NCBI RefSeq assembly: GCF_006538725.1
Contig: NZ_BJLQ01000008.1
Location: forward strand, 1 to 64,000
Reading direction: 5' to 3'
DNA: 64,000 nt
Source: Cellulomonas gelida
GTDB taxonomy: Bacteria > Actinomycetota > Actinomycetes > Actinomycetales > Cellulomonadaceae
Shown here: positions 28,472-37,030 of the stretch, piece by piece
How positions within the stretch are numbered: position 1 is the stretch's first letter
Layout: each line of letters starts with the position of its first letter
Notes under the pieces: model-generated
The model's input: only the letters and a program-made list of their open reading frames with translations
Told to the model about the DNA's origin: nothing
Databases searched by the model: none
Made by a program: the position numbers and the translations under genes

Positions 28472-29674
28472 TCAGCCGCCCGAGACGCTCAGCTCGGCCT
28501 CGTGCAGGTCCTGCCGGAACTCCTCGGAGAGCTCGCGCGAGTCGAGCCAGCCGTAGGGAAGGATCGGCCGCTTCGGTGCGCCGGCGCGTCCGCGCTGGCC
28601 CTCGGCGGGCTCGCCCGGGTACGGCTGGTCCAGGTCGAGCAGGGCGAGCAGGTCGTCGAGCTCCGCGAGCGTCGAGACGAGCCCGAACCGGGACCGCAGC
28701 TCACCACCCACCACGTAGCCCTTGAAGTACCAGGCCATGTGCTTGCGCATCTCGCGCAGCGCCTTCGACTCGTCGTCGAAGTGCTCGACCATGAGCTCGG
28801 CGTGACGACGCACCGTCGCCGCGACGTGGCGCAGCCCCGGCCGCACCCGCTCGTCGGAACCCGCGAACGCCGCGGCGAGGTCCGCGAACAACCACGGCCG
28901 CCCCTGGCACCCGCGACCGACGACCACGCCGTCGCACCCGGTCTGCTCGACCATCGCCAGGGCGTCCTCGGCCGACCAGATGTCGCCGTTGCCGAGCACC
29001 GGGATGTCGGTGACGGTCTCCTTGAGCCGCGCGATCGCCTCCCAGTCCGCCGTGCCCGAGTAGTAGTCCGCCGCGGTGCGGGCGTGCAGAGCGACGGCCG
29101 CGACCCCCGCCTCCTGCGCGACGAGCCCCGCCTCGAGGTACGTCAGGTGGTCCTCGTCGATGCCCTTGCGCATCTTGACGGTCACGGGCACGCCGTACGG
29201 CTCCGCGGCCGCCACGGCCTGCGTGACGATCGCCCGGAACAGGTCCCGCTTCCAGGGCAGCACCGCACCGCCGCCGCGGCGCGTGACCTTGGCGACCGGG
29301 CAGCCGAAGTTCAGGTCGACGTGGTCCGCGCGGTCCTCGCTGACGATCATGTGGACCGCCGCGGCGACCGTCGCCGGGTCCACGCCGTACAGCTGCACCG
29401 AGCGCGGCTTCTCGTCGGGCTCGTGCGAGATGATCCGCAGCGACTCCTCGCCGCGCTCGACGAGCGCGCGGCTCGTGACCATCTCCGCGACGTAGAGCCC
29501 CGCACCCGACTCGCGGCACAGGCGGCGGAACGCCGCATTGGTGACGCCCGCCATCGGTGCGAGCACGACGGGCGTGTCGATCTGCAGCGGCCCGATGCGC
29601 AGCGGGGGCAGCACCGGCGTAGCTGTCGATGCGCGCTCGTCGCTCCGCTCGTTCGTCAGGGTCACGTCGGACAT
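28472..29674 (-). CDS. dusB: tRNA-dihydrouridine synthase, DusB type
   Basis: This FMN enzyme reduces uridines in the tRNA D loop. It has a TIM barrel with VVLAPMAGVTNAAFRRLC at the start (FMN-binding), the catalytic Cys in VDLNFGCPVAKV, and VKMRKGIDEDH and VLGNGDIWSAEDAL as flavin contacts. A C-terminal helical domain begins near the REMRKHMAWYFKGY segment. From ATG MSDVTL it has 400 residues. A GTG start at 29707 (11 more codons) has GAAGG at better spacing than the ATG, whose GGGAG is only one base away, so the true start is open. It is convergent with the PfkB gene and divergent from the sigma factor gene. Confidence 0.93.
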   Translation of the reverse strand: MSDVTLTNERSDERASTATPVLPPLRIGPLQIDTPVVLAPMAGVTNAAFRRLCRESGAGLYVAEMVTSRALVERGEESLRIISHEPDEKPRSVQLYGVDPATVAAAVHMIVSEDRADHVDLNFGCPVAKVTRRGGGAVLPWKRDLFRAIVTQAVAAAEPYGVPVTVKMRKGIDEDHLTYLEAGLVAQEAGVAAVALHARTAADYYSGTADWEAIARLKETVTDIPVLGNGDIWSAEDALAMVEQTGCDGVVVGRGCQGRPWLFADLAAAFAGSDERVRPGLRHVAATVRRHAELMVEHFDDESKALREMRKHMAWYFKGYVVGGELRSRFGLVSTLAELDDLLALLDLDQPYPGEPAEGQRGRAGAPKRPILPYGWLDSRELSEEFRQDLHEAELSVSGG

Positions 29675-29751
29675 TCTCCCATCGTCGGACGGGTGACCTC
29701 CGGCCACTCAACCTTCGTGGCCGCTCGCACGTCTCCTACGGTGTGACCACC

Positions 29752-30351
29752 ATGACAGCCGGGACCCGCGACGAGGACGACTCGTCCCACGTCGAGTCCC
29801 TCACCGTCGTCTCCGTCCGACCAGGTCAGGCGCGCACGCGCGCCGAGATCGATCGCGAGTTCGCCGCCTTCGTCGCGCAGCACGGCGGCGACCTGCTGCG
29901 CACCGCGTGGTTGCTGTGCGGTGACGCACACCGCGCGGAAGAGCTCACCCAGCAGGCGCTCGTGCGCACGTACGCCGCCTGGTCGCGGACGCACGACCCG
30001 CTCCCCTACGCGCGACGGGTGCTGGCGAACCTGCGCGTCGACACCTGGCGACGACGACGCCGGGAGGTCCTGACCGCTCCGGAGGACATGCCCGAGCGCG
30101 ACCGCGTGCACGTCGGCACCGACGAGCACGCCCGCACCGAGGACCGCGACCAGCTCGTACGGGCGCTCGCGCTGCTCACCCCGAGGCAGCGCCGGATCGT
30201 CGTGCTGCGGCACATGGTCGGCCTGCCCGAGGCCGAGGTCGCCGCCGAGCTCGGCGTGAGCCTCGGCACCGTCAAGTCCACCGCGTCGCGTGGCCTGGCC
30301 ACGCTGCGCGCCGCCCTCACCACCGAGACCAGCCAGGAGGATGCGCGATGA
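29752..30351 (+). CDS. SigE-family (ECF) RNA polymerase sigma factor
   Basis: The 199-residue ECF sigma factor has a region 2 (FVAQHGGDLLRTAWLLCGD, then AEELTQQALVRTYAAW, residues about 38-80) and a region 4 helix-turn-helix (LTPRQRRIVVLRHMVGL, then EAEVAAELGVSLGTVKS, about 143-180). It carries an N-terminal extension of about 35 residues. It belongs to the SigE-type group common in Streptomyces and relatives. The stop overlaps the start of the next gene by 4 bases; that protein has one membrane helix close to its N-terminus and may act as its regulator. No strong ribosome-binding site lies before the ATG, and a GTG 9 bases upstream is possible. Confidence 0.9.
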   Translation: MTAGTRDEDDSSHVESLTVVSVRPGQARTRAEIDREFAAFVAQHGGDLLRTAWLLCGDAHRAEELTQQALVRTYAAWSRTHDPLPYARRVLANLRVDTWRRRRREVLTAPEDMPERDRVHVGTDEHARTEDRDQLVRALALLTPRQRRIVVLRHMVGLPEAEVAAELGVSLGTVKSTASRGLATLRAALTTETSQEDAR

Positions 30352-32531
30352 GCACCGACCTGCGTCCCGACCCCGACCTCGCCGCCCGCGCCGAGCGCAC
30401 GACGCCGCTCATGTCCCTCGACCCCGACGCCCTGCTGGGCGCCGCCCACCGGCACGTCCGGCGCCGCACCGCTGCGCGCGTCGCGGGCGGCGCGCTCGCG
30501 GTGGCCGCGGTCGCGGTCGTCGGCGCGCAGCTCGCCGCGGACCGCACCACCGAGCCCGACCCGGCCCAGCCGCCCACGCAGGTCGCCCGCCCGCTCGGCG
30601 ACGGTGCGGTCGTCGAGGTCGCCGACGGTCTCCTCGCCGCGAACCGGCCGGGCGCCAAGCACGCGCCCGACCCCCGTATCGACCCGCTCGTCGACGGGGC
30701 CACCTGGCAGGTCGACCTCGGCCTGACCACGGACGACCACGAGCTGGTGCTCGGGGTCGGACCCGTCGTCGACGGCATGCAGCAGGGCGCCGCGTACTAC
30801 AGCCGCGTGACCGCGAGCGGTACGTCCGACGGCTACGGCGGTGGCGTCTGGACCTGGGGCACGCCGTCCGTCGAGGACGGCGTGCGGCTCGTCGCCCCGC
30901 TCGACTCGGGCGAGTGGAGCGAGCTCGTGGTCGTCCCCACGACGATGCGTGACCCCCACGTCCTGCTGTGGAGCACCGCGGGGTTCGAGGCGTCCGGCGG
31001 CTCGCGCGTCGCGGTCGAGCTCCCGACGTTCGCCGCGCCCGACGGTCAGCTGCTCGCCGCCGCTCTCGGCGACCCCGCCGTGGCCGACTCGATCCAGTCC
31101 GGCGAGTCGGGGGTCGTCTTCGTCGGGTCCGACGGTCGCGTCGTCCAGGCGCCGTGCGCCGACCTGCCCACGCCGCAGTGCCCGACCATCGACGACGTGC
31201 CCGGGCTCGCGGCTGCGGTCGCCGCGGTGACGTCGGCGCCGACCGCCGAGACCGCCGCGACCACCAAGCTGGCGGAGGGCGTGCACGCCACCACCTCGCT
31301 CGCGCGGTCGTCGGGCGACGGCTGGGACGCCGGTCTGCGGATCACGGGCTCGTGGGCCGACGAGGGCGAGTCCGGCGTCGTCGTGCTGGCACCGGCGACC
31401 GAGGTCGAGCTCGGCACCGCGCGTGACGCGTTCGACGTCCCCGCCACGGACGGGGTGCGCGTCCGCGTCTCCGGCCTCGACGGTGTCAGCGCGTTCACCT
31501 GGGCGGACGACGACTCCGCCGACCGCTTCCCCGCCCAGAAGTACTACCCCGGGTCGTTGCGCTGGGACATGAACGACGACGTCCGCCTCCTGGCCGGTGC
31601 CGTGCCCCGGTGGCTGCCGAACGGCCGGGTCGTGCTGTGGCTGCCGCGCGGCGTCGTCGGGAACGACGGCGAGCGGGTCCACGCGCTCGACGTCCCGACG
31701 TTCGCGGACCCCACGGGCAGCGGATCCCACCTCTACGCGATCAGCCTCGACGAGGGCGTGGCCATGAGGGACGTGACGGCGCTACGGGACGCGCTCGTGC
31801 TCTACCTCGGCGAGGGGACGACGGCCGACGAGGTCGCCGAGGGCTCGGGCAGGTGCACCGCGCTGGACCCCGCGTGCCTCGAGGCGCAGCCGGACGGCGG
31901 CGCGGCACTCGTCGCCGCCCTCGCGGAACGCGGCGTGGACGTCGCCGACGTGACGCTCGGCGCAGGCGTCACGCCGCCTGCCGGGCCGTCGACCGCGGCC
32001 TCGGTCGGCGAGGGGATCACCGCGGCCACGGCCTGGTCCGACGACGAGCGCCTCGACCTGGGCGACGTCGAGGGTCGGCGGGTGTGGCTCGAGCTCGCCG
32101 ACGGTGCCGGCGACGTCCTGCTGCCGACGCTCTACCTCGACACGACGCTCCCACAGACGCAACCGCGTCAGCTCGACCTGACGTCGATGGACGGCACGGT
32201 CGCTCCGCTCGCTCCCGACGTGCGCGCCTTCGTCGAGATCGGTGCCGCACCGCAGGACGGCGCCTGGCGGGCATTCACCTGGTCCGTCATGGGGAACGCG
32301 CGGGGCGACCTCCCCGTCGAGCTGCCCACCGTGTGGCACGGCGATCGCGCGATGTACGCGTACGTCGCGACGGACGCGTCCGGGCACTTCGACACGCTGA
32401 GCACGAACGTCTGGGTGTCGCCTGGTGGCGACGTGCTCGTGCCTGGCTGTGAGGGCATCAGCGAAGAGGAGTGCGAGCAGACGGGCGGCACGCCGGGGAT
32501 CTTCGCGGACGTCCGCGCGGCGCTCGGCTGA
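30348..32531 (+). CDS. Membrane-anchored protein of unknown function, partner of the sigma factor
   Basis: I do not recognise a known domain in this 727-residue protein. It has a short cytoplasmic N-terminus (about 45 residues, no zinc-binding anti-sigma motif), one membrane helix (VAGGALAVAAVAVVGAQLAA) and about 660 extracytoplasmic residues. The outer part looks like three repeats, each with an (F/W)TW strand, an LPTF-type turn (VELPTFAAP, DVPTFADP, VELPTVWHG) and a closing Cys pair (CADLPTPQC near 270, CTALDPAC near 502, CEGISEEEC near 701) that could form disulfides. The overlap with the sigma gene suggests a sensor or anti-sigma-like role; this is inference from position. Confidence 0.85.
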   Translation: MSTDLRPDPDLAARAERTTPLMSLDPDALLGAAHRHVRRRTAARVAGGALAVAAVAVVGAQLAADRTTEPDPAQPPTQVARPLGDGAVVEVADGLLAANRPGAKHAPDPRIDPLVDGATWQVDLGLTTDDHELVLGVGPVVDGMQQGAAYYSRVTASGTSDGYGGGVWTWGTPSVEDGVRLVAPLDSGEWSELVVVPTTMRDPHVLLWSTAGFEASGGSRVAVELPTFAAPDGQLLAAALGDPAVADSIQSGESGVVFVGSDGRVVQAPCADLPTPQCPTIDDVPGLAAAVAAVTSAPTAETAATTKLAEGVHATTSLARSSGDGWDAGLRITGSWADEGESGVVVLAPATEVELGTARDAFDVPATDGVRVRVSGLDGVSAFTWADDDSADRFPAQKYYPGSLRWDMNDDVRLLAGAVPRWLPNGRVVLWLPRGVVGNDGERVHALDVPTFADPTGSGSHLYAISLDEGVAMRDVTALRDALVLYLGEGTTADEVAEGSGRCTALDPACLEAQPDGGAALVAALAERGVDVADVTLGAGVTPPAGPSTAASVGEGITAATAWSDDERLDLGDVEGRRVWLELADGAGDVLLPTLYLDTTLPQTQPRQLDLTSMDGTVAPLAPDVRAFVEIGAAPQDGAWRAFTWSVMGNARGDLPVELPTVWHGDRAMYAYVATDASGHFDTLSTNVWVSPGGDVLVPGCEGISEEECEQTGGTPGIFADVRAALG

Positions 32532-32558
32532 CGTCGCCTGCAGTGAGGCGCGAGCACG

Positions 32559-32600
32559 CGACGAGGCCCGTCTCCGGTGGACCGGGGACGGGCCTCGTCG
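32559..32600. terminator. Bidirectional terminator between sigma-factor operon and glyS
   Basis: A perfect 14-bp outer stem (32559-32572 with 32587-32600) is extended by an inner CCGG pair. It sits between convergent genes, 27 bases from each stop. Confidence 0.88.
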
Positions 32601-32627
32601 TCGTTCGCGGCCGCGAGGGCCGGCAGG

Positions 32628-34010
32628 TCAGGCGCCGAGCAGGCGCGGGGCGAGGTAGGACGTGACCTGGTCGAGCGCGACGCGCTCCTGGCTCATGTCG
32701 TCGCGGTGCCGGATGGTGACGGCCTGGTCGTCGAGGGTCTCGAAGTCGACCGTGATGCAGAACGGCGTGCCGATCTCGTCCTGCCGGCGGTAGCGGCGAC
32801 CGATCGCGCCGGCGTCGTCGAAGTCGACGTTCCAGTTCTTGCGGAGCTCGGCCGCGAGGTCGCGCGCCTTGGGCGAGAGCTGCTCGTTGCGGGACAGCGG
32901 CAGGACCGCGGCCTTGACGGGCGCGAGGCGCGGGTCGAGCTTGAGCACGACGCGCGTGTCGACGCCGCCCTTGGTGTTGGGCGCCTCGTCCTCGGTGTAG
33001 GACTCGACGAGGAACGCCATGAGGCTCCGCGTCAGGCCCGCGGCCGGCTCGATGACGTACGGCACGTAGCGCTCGTTCTTGCCCTGGTCGAAGAACGACA
33101 GGTCCTGGCCCGAGTGCTCGGTGTGCGTGGACAGGTCGAAGTCGGTGCGGTTCGCGATGCCCTCGAGCTCGCCCCACTCGCTGCCCTGGAAGCCGAACCG
33201 GTACTCGATGTCGACGGTCCGCTTCGAGTAGTGCGACAGCTTCTCCGCCGGGTGCTCGTAGAGCCGCAGGTTGTCGCGGTCGATACCGAGGTCGACGTAC
33301 CAGTCGGTCCGGTAGTCGATCCAGTACTGGTGCCACGTCTCGTCGGTGCCGGGCTCGACGAAGAACTCCATCTCCATCTGCTCGAACTCGCGCGTGCGGA
33401 AGATGAAGTTGCCGGGCGTGATCTCGTTACGGAACGACTTGCCGATCTGGCCGATGCCGAACGGGGGCTTCATGCGCGCGGCGGTGTAGACGTTCTTGAA
33501 GTTCACGAAGATGCCCTGCGCGGTCTCGGGCCGCAGGTAGTGCAGGCCGGACTCGTCCTCGACCGGGCCGAGGTAGGTCTTGAGCATCATGTTGAAGTCA
33601 CGGGGCTCGGTCCACTCGCCCTTGGTGCCGCAGCTCGGGCACGGCACGCCCGCGAGGCCGCCCTCGGGCGCGCGGCCCTTGCGCTCCTCGAACTCCTCGA
33701 GCAGCTGGTCCTCGCGGAAGCGCTTGTGACAGCTCAGGCACTCGGTGAGCGGGTCGGTGAACACGCCCACGTGGCCCGAGGCCACCCACACCTGGCGCGG
33801 CAGGATCACCGAGGAGTCGAGGCCGACGATGTCGTCGCGGCTCGTGACCATCGCGCGCCACCACTGGCGCTTGATGTTCTCCTTCAGCTCGACACCGAGG
33901 GGTCCGTAGTCCCACGCGGAGCGGGTACCGCCGTAGATCTCGCCGCTCGGGAACACGAAGCCTCGCCGCTTGGCGAGGGAGACGACGGAATCGAGACGCG
34001 AGGGTGCCAC
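32628..34010 (-). CDS. glyS: Glycyl-tRNA synthetase (homodimeric type)
   Basis: This class II aminoacyl-tRNA synthetase charges tRNA-Gly. The 460-residue protein has the N-terminal [18 protein letters not shown], a Cys-rich insertion (CLSCHKRF...CPSCGTKG, a zinc-ribbon-like pair), motif 2 ([19 protein letters not shown]) and motif 3 ([10 protein letters not shown]), then an anticodon-binding domain. The GTG start (VAPSRLDS) is chosen because GGAG lies 9 bases upstream and the length matches the family. The frame continues upstream but without similarity. No T-box leader is visible. It is convergent with the sigma operon. Confidence 0.96.
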   Translation of the reverse strand: MAPSRLDSVVSLAKRRGFVFPSGEIYGGTRSAWDYGPLGVELKENIKRQWWRAMVTSRDDIVGLDSSVILPRQVWVASGHVGVFTDPLTECLSCHKRFREDQLLEEFEERKGRAPEGGLAGVPCPSCGTKGEWTEPRDFNMMLKTYLGPVEDESGLHYLRPETAQGIFVNFKNVYTAARMKPPFGIGQIGKSFRNEITPGNFIFRTREFEQMEMEFFVEPGTDETWHQYWIDYRTDWYVDLGIDRDNLRLYEHPAEKLSHYSKRTVDIEYRFGFQGSEWGELEGIANRTDFDLSTHTEHSGQDLSFFDQGKNERYVPYVIEPAAGLTRSLMAFLVESYTEDEAPNTKGGVDTRVVLKLDPRLAPVKAAVLPLSRNEQLSPKARDLAAELRKNWNVDFDDAGAIGRRYRRQDEIGTPFCITVDFETLDDQAVTIRHRDDMSQERVALDQVTSYLAPRLLGA

Positions 34011-34073
34011 GGCGATGCTCTCCAGGTGTTCGAGGCCCGCCGCTGGGTGCTGCGGGCTGGGGTCTGAGCGAAG

Positions 34074-34105
34074 TCCGTGGGGCGTCGTGCTCGACGTCCC
34101 ACGGA
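34074..34105 (-). terminator. Hairpin between VOC gene and glyS
   Basis: TCCGTGGG-G-CGTCG pairs with CGACG-T-CCCACGGA (34074-34087 with 34092-34105, loop TGCT). It is probably the terminator of the XRE-VOC transcript; it lies 64 bases before the glyS start, so it would also sit in any long glyS leader. Confidence 0.7.
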
Positions 34106-34192
34106 GCCCGCCCAGGCTACCGGTCGTGCACCGTCGACCTGGCATCCATTCGTCCGTGGCCCGCACCCCGCCGCCCGGCGGGCGCGCGCAGG

Positions 34193-34540
34193 TCAGTGCT
34201 GCGAGACGCAGAACTGGTTGCCGTCCGGGTCGGCGAGCACCGTCCAGGAGAAGCCGCCCTCGGTGTGCGTGTCGACGAGCGACGCGCCGTCGGCGACCAG
34301 GCGCGCCACCTCCGCCGGCGCGTCGGACGCCGCCAGGTCGAGGTGCACGCGGTTCTTGCCCGGCGTCGCCTCCTCGACCTTCTGGAAGCCGACGCGCGCC
34401 ACTCCCTGCACGTCGGCCGCGACGACGAACCAGCCGTCCGACTCGTCGCGGACCTCGCCGCCGAGCTGCCGTGCCCACCACGTGGCCAGCGCCACCGCGT
34501 CGGTCGTGTCGAACGTGACCATCTCCACCGTGAGTCCCAT
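34193..34540 (-). CDS. VOC-family (glyoxalase/bleomycin-resistance fold) protein
   Basis: The small 115-residue protein is of the vicinal oxygen chelate superfamily. Its betaalphabeta pattern is visible in [20 protein letters not shown], the central [12 protein letters not shown] and the terminal [19 protein letters not shown], which resembles the glyoxalase-like proteins found near actinobacterial regulators. The metal ligands of glyoxalase I are not obvious, so function is open. The ATG start was chosen; longer frames enter the XRE gene. It follows the XRE-cupin gene by 41 bases on the same strand, probably in an operon. Confidence 0.86.
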   Translation of the reverse strand: MGLTVEMVTFDTTDAVALATWWARQLGGEVRDESDGWFVVAADVQGVARVGFQKVEEATPGKNRVHLDLAASDAPAEVARLVADGASLVDTHTEGGFSWTVLADPDGNQFCVSQH

Positions 34541-34581
34541 GCGGGCCACCGTAGAGCGCACCTCCGACACGCACCGGGTAC

Positions 34582-35169
34582 TCAGTCCTTCGTGCCCCGC
34601 GCGCGGGGTCGCGCCCGCACGTGCATGCGCTCGCCCTGCGGGCCGAACAGCGTGAGCAGCTCGGTGGGCCCCGGGCCGGGGTTCACGAACGCGTGCGGCG
34701 TGCGCGTGTCGAACTCCGCGACCTCCCCCTCGCCCAGCACGAGGTCGTGCTCGCCGAGCACGAGCCTGACGCGGCCGGACAGCACGTACATCCACTCGTA
34801 GCCCTCGTGCGTCTGCTGCTCGAGCGTGCGTTGCGGCGCGCTCGGCGCGAGCACCATCTTGTAGGCACGCAGCCCGCCGGGTCGGCGCGTCAGCGGCACG
34901 TACGTCGCACCGCGGTGCTCGAAGGGCTGGGCGTGCACGCGCGGGTCCCCGGTGTGCGGTGCGCCGACGAGCTCGTCGAGCGGCACCTGGTGCACGCGCG
35001 CGAGCGGCAGCAGCAGCTCGAGCGTCGGCCGCCGCTGCCCCGACTCGAGCCGCGACAGCGTGCTCACCGAGATGCCCGTCGCGCTCGAGAGCGCCGCGAG
35101 CGTGAGGTCCCGCCGTTGGCGCAGCGCGCGCAGCCGCGGCCCGACACCCGCCAGCACGTCGTCAGTCAT
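34582..35169 (-). CDS. XRE-family regulator with C-terminal cupin domain
   Basis: The 195-residue regulator has an N-terminal lambda-repressor-like helix-turn-helix ([20 protein letters not shown], then [18 protein letters not shown], about residues 12-50) and a C-terminal small beta-barrel cupin (about 115-180: [20 protein letters not shown], then [13 protein letters not shown]). Such proteins sense a small ligand and regulate nearby genes. It is divergent from the oxidoreductase-methyltransferase fusion, and TTGCC half-sites lie in the 114-base gap between them, so it likely controls both itself and the fusion. Confidence 0.9.
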   Translation of the reverse strand: MTDDVLAGVGPRLRALRQRRDLTLAALSSATGISVSTLSRLESGQRRPTLELLLPLARVHQVPLDELVGAPHTGDPRVHAQPFEHRGATYVPLTRRPGGLRAYKMVLAPSAPQRTLEQQTHEGYEWMYVLSGRVRLVLGEHDLVLGEGEVAEFDTRTPHAFVNPGPGPTELLTLFGPQGERMHVRARPRARGTKD

Positions 35170-35194
35170 CCGCTCACCTCCCCATCCGCCCACC

Positions 35195-35220
35195 TTGCCA
35201 CTTCGGCAACGATCCTTGCC
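35195..35220. promoter_or_regulatory. Operator-like TTGCC repeats in the XRE/oxidoreductase divergent region
   Basis: TTGCC-N5-GGCAA (35195-35209) is a perfect inverted repeat followed by a third half-site TTGCC at 35216-35220. It lies between two divergent start codons and is the best candidate site for the XRE-cupin regulator. Confidence 0.62.
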
Positions 35221-35283
35221 GCGCGGCGACTCCGTGGGAGACGGTCCCACGAGGACACCGCACGCGGACGGACGGAGCACAGC

Positions 35284-37014
35284 ATGGAGCGTCACGACGA
35301 GCACGAGCCGCACCACGGGCACGACCTGCAGCACCAGCACGGAGACGACGCACCCCCGCACCCCACCGCGTGGCCGGGGTCGGGCACCGGCTCGTCACCC
35401 GGCGGCGACGGGGACGGCACCTGGGACGGCACGTGGGACGTCGTCGTGGCCGGTGGCGGCGCGGCAGGGCTGGCGGCCGCTCTCGTCCTGTCCCGCGCCC
35501 GGCGCCGCGTGCTCGTCGTCGACGACGCCCGTCCGCGCAACGCGGTCGCCGCGCACGCGCACGGCTACCTGACCCGCGACGGCATCCCGCCGCGCTCGCT
35601 GCTCGCGCACGGCCGCGACGAGGTCGCGGGCTACGGCGGCGAGCTGCGCACCGGCCGCGTCGTGGCGGTCAGCGGTCACCTCGGCGCGTTCGAGGTCGAG
35701 CTCGACGACGGCAGCCACCTCACGACGCGCACGGTCGTGAGCGCGACCGGCGGGCGCGACGTCCTGCCGGACGTGCCGGGGCTGGCTCGACGCTGGGGCC
35801 GCGACGTGCTGCACTGCCCGTACTGCCACGGCTGGGAGGTCGGCGACGGACCTGTCGTGGTCGTCGGCGACGGACCCCTGGGCGTGTACGCCGCGCTGCT
35901 CTGGCGGCAGTGGACCCCGCGCGTCACGCTCCTGCGCGGCGACCCGCTGCTCCCGGCCGACGAGGCGGCACGCCTGTCCGCTCGTGGCGTGCGTGTGGCC
36001 CTCGGCGGCCTCGCCGAGCTCGTCGTGCAGGACGACGCACTGACCGCCGTGCGCACCGACGCCGGCGAGACGATCCCGGCGGACGCGGTCGTCGTGCGCA
36101 CGACCCTCGAGGCGAACGACGCGCACCTGCGCCCGCTCGGCCTCGTCGCCGAGCCCGTCGAGCGCGCGGGCGTCGTCGTCGCCACCGCCGTGCCGGCCGA
36201 CGAGGCGGGCGCGACCGCCGTCCCCGGGGTGCGCGTGGCCGGCAACTCCTTCGACCCCATGGCCACCGTCCTGACGTCCGCCGCGCAGGGTGCGAGCGTC
36301 GCGGCGCAGCTGAACGCCGAGCTCGTCGAGCTGGACGCCCGCGAGGCCGTCGCGCGCTGGCGTGAGCAGACCGCGGGCGACGTGCGCGACCGGTCGACGT
36401 GGTCGCTGGACGCGGCGGGCTGGGAGGACCGGTACGGTTCCGCGCCCGCGGTGTGGAGCGGGCAGCCGAACGCGGCGCTCGTGGCACACACCGGGCACCT
36501 CACGCCCGGGACTGCGCTCGACCTGGGGGCAGGTGAGGGTCGTGACGCGGTGTGGCTGGCCGAGCAGGGCTGGCGGGTCACCGCCGTGGACTTCGCGGCG
36601 ACCGGGCTGGCGCGCGGCGCACGTGCGGCAGCCGACGCGGGGGTCGAGGTGCGCTGGGTCCAGGCGGACGTCGCGACCTGGGACGACGACGCGCAGTTCG
36701 ACCTCGTGACCTCGCACTTCATCCATCTCGCGCCGCAGGCGCGCGCAGGCTTCGTCGCGCGCGCCGCCCGGCACGTGGCCCCCGGCGGGACGCTCCTGAT
36801 CGTCCAGCACGACGCGCTGGACCTCGCCGCGCCGGTCGGCCGGCCGCACGACCCCGGCATGTTCCCGGGCGCCGACGAGGTGCGTGACGAGCTCGTCACG
36901 CACGACGGGGCCTGGGTGGTCGAGGTCGCGGCGTCGGTCCCACGGCTGGCCCGGACGGGCCAGGGTGAGACCGTCACGGTCCACGACGCGGTCCTGCGGG
37001 CGCGACGCGCCTGA
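35284..37014 (+). CDS. Fused thioredoxin-reductase-like FAD oxidoreductase and class I methyltransferase
   Basis: A single 576-residue protein joins two enzymes. A His-rich N-terminus (11 His within the first 26 residues) may bind metal. Then follows an NAD(P)/FAD-dependent oxidoreductase of thioredoxin-reductase type: FAD loop VAGGGAAGLAAALVLSR (about 55-71), redox-active CPYC (Cys 178, Cys 181) and NADPH loop VVGDGPLGVYAALL. From about residue 385 a SAM-dependent methyltransferase begins, with motif I DLGAGEGRDAVWLAEQG. Such fusions recur in actinobacteria next to XRE-cupin regulators. The substrate is unknown; detoxification of a thiol- or metal-reactive compound is a guess. The ATG has GGAG 7 bases upstream. 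Confidence 0.92.
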   Translation: MERHDEHEPHHGHDLQHQHGDDAPPHPTAWPGSGTGSSPGGDGDGTWDGTWDVVVAGGGAAGLAAALVLSRARRRVLVVDDARPRNAVAAHAHGYLTRDGIPPRSLLAHGRDEVAGYGGELRTGRVVAVSGHLGAFEVELDDGSHLTTRTVVSATGGRDVLPDVPGLARRWGRDVLHCPYCHGWEVGDGPVVVVGDGPLGVYAALLWRQWTPRVTLLRGDPLLPADEAARLSARGVRVALGGLAELVVQDDALTAVRTDAGETIPADAVVVRTTLEANDAHLRPLGLVAEPVERAGVVVATAVPADEAGATAVPGVRVAGNSFDPMATVLTSAAQGASVAAQLNAELVELDAREAVARWREQTAGDVRDRSTWSLDAAGWEDRYGSAPAVWSGQPNAALVAHTGHLTPGTALDLGAGEGRDAVWLAEQGWRVTAVDFAATGLARGARAAADAGVEVRWVQADVATWDDDAQFDLVTSHFIHLAPQARAGFVARAARHVAPGGTLLIVQHDALDLAAPVGRPHDPGMFPGADEVRDELVTHDGAWVVEVAASVPRLARTGQGETVTVHDAVLRARRA

Positions 37015-37030
37015 ACCCGGCCGCGGCGGG

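Noticed and set aside
34011-34192. Possible T-box or other riboswitch before glyS
   Set aside because: Only one hairpin and no T-box core sequence (such as AGGGTGGNACCGCG) is visible; a terminator for the preceding VOC gene explains it.
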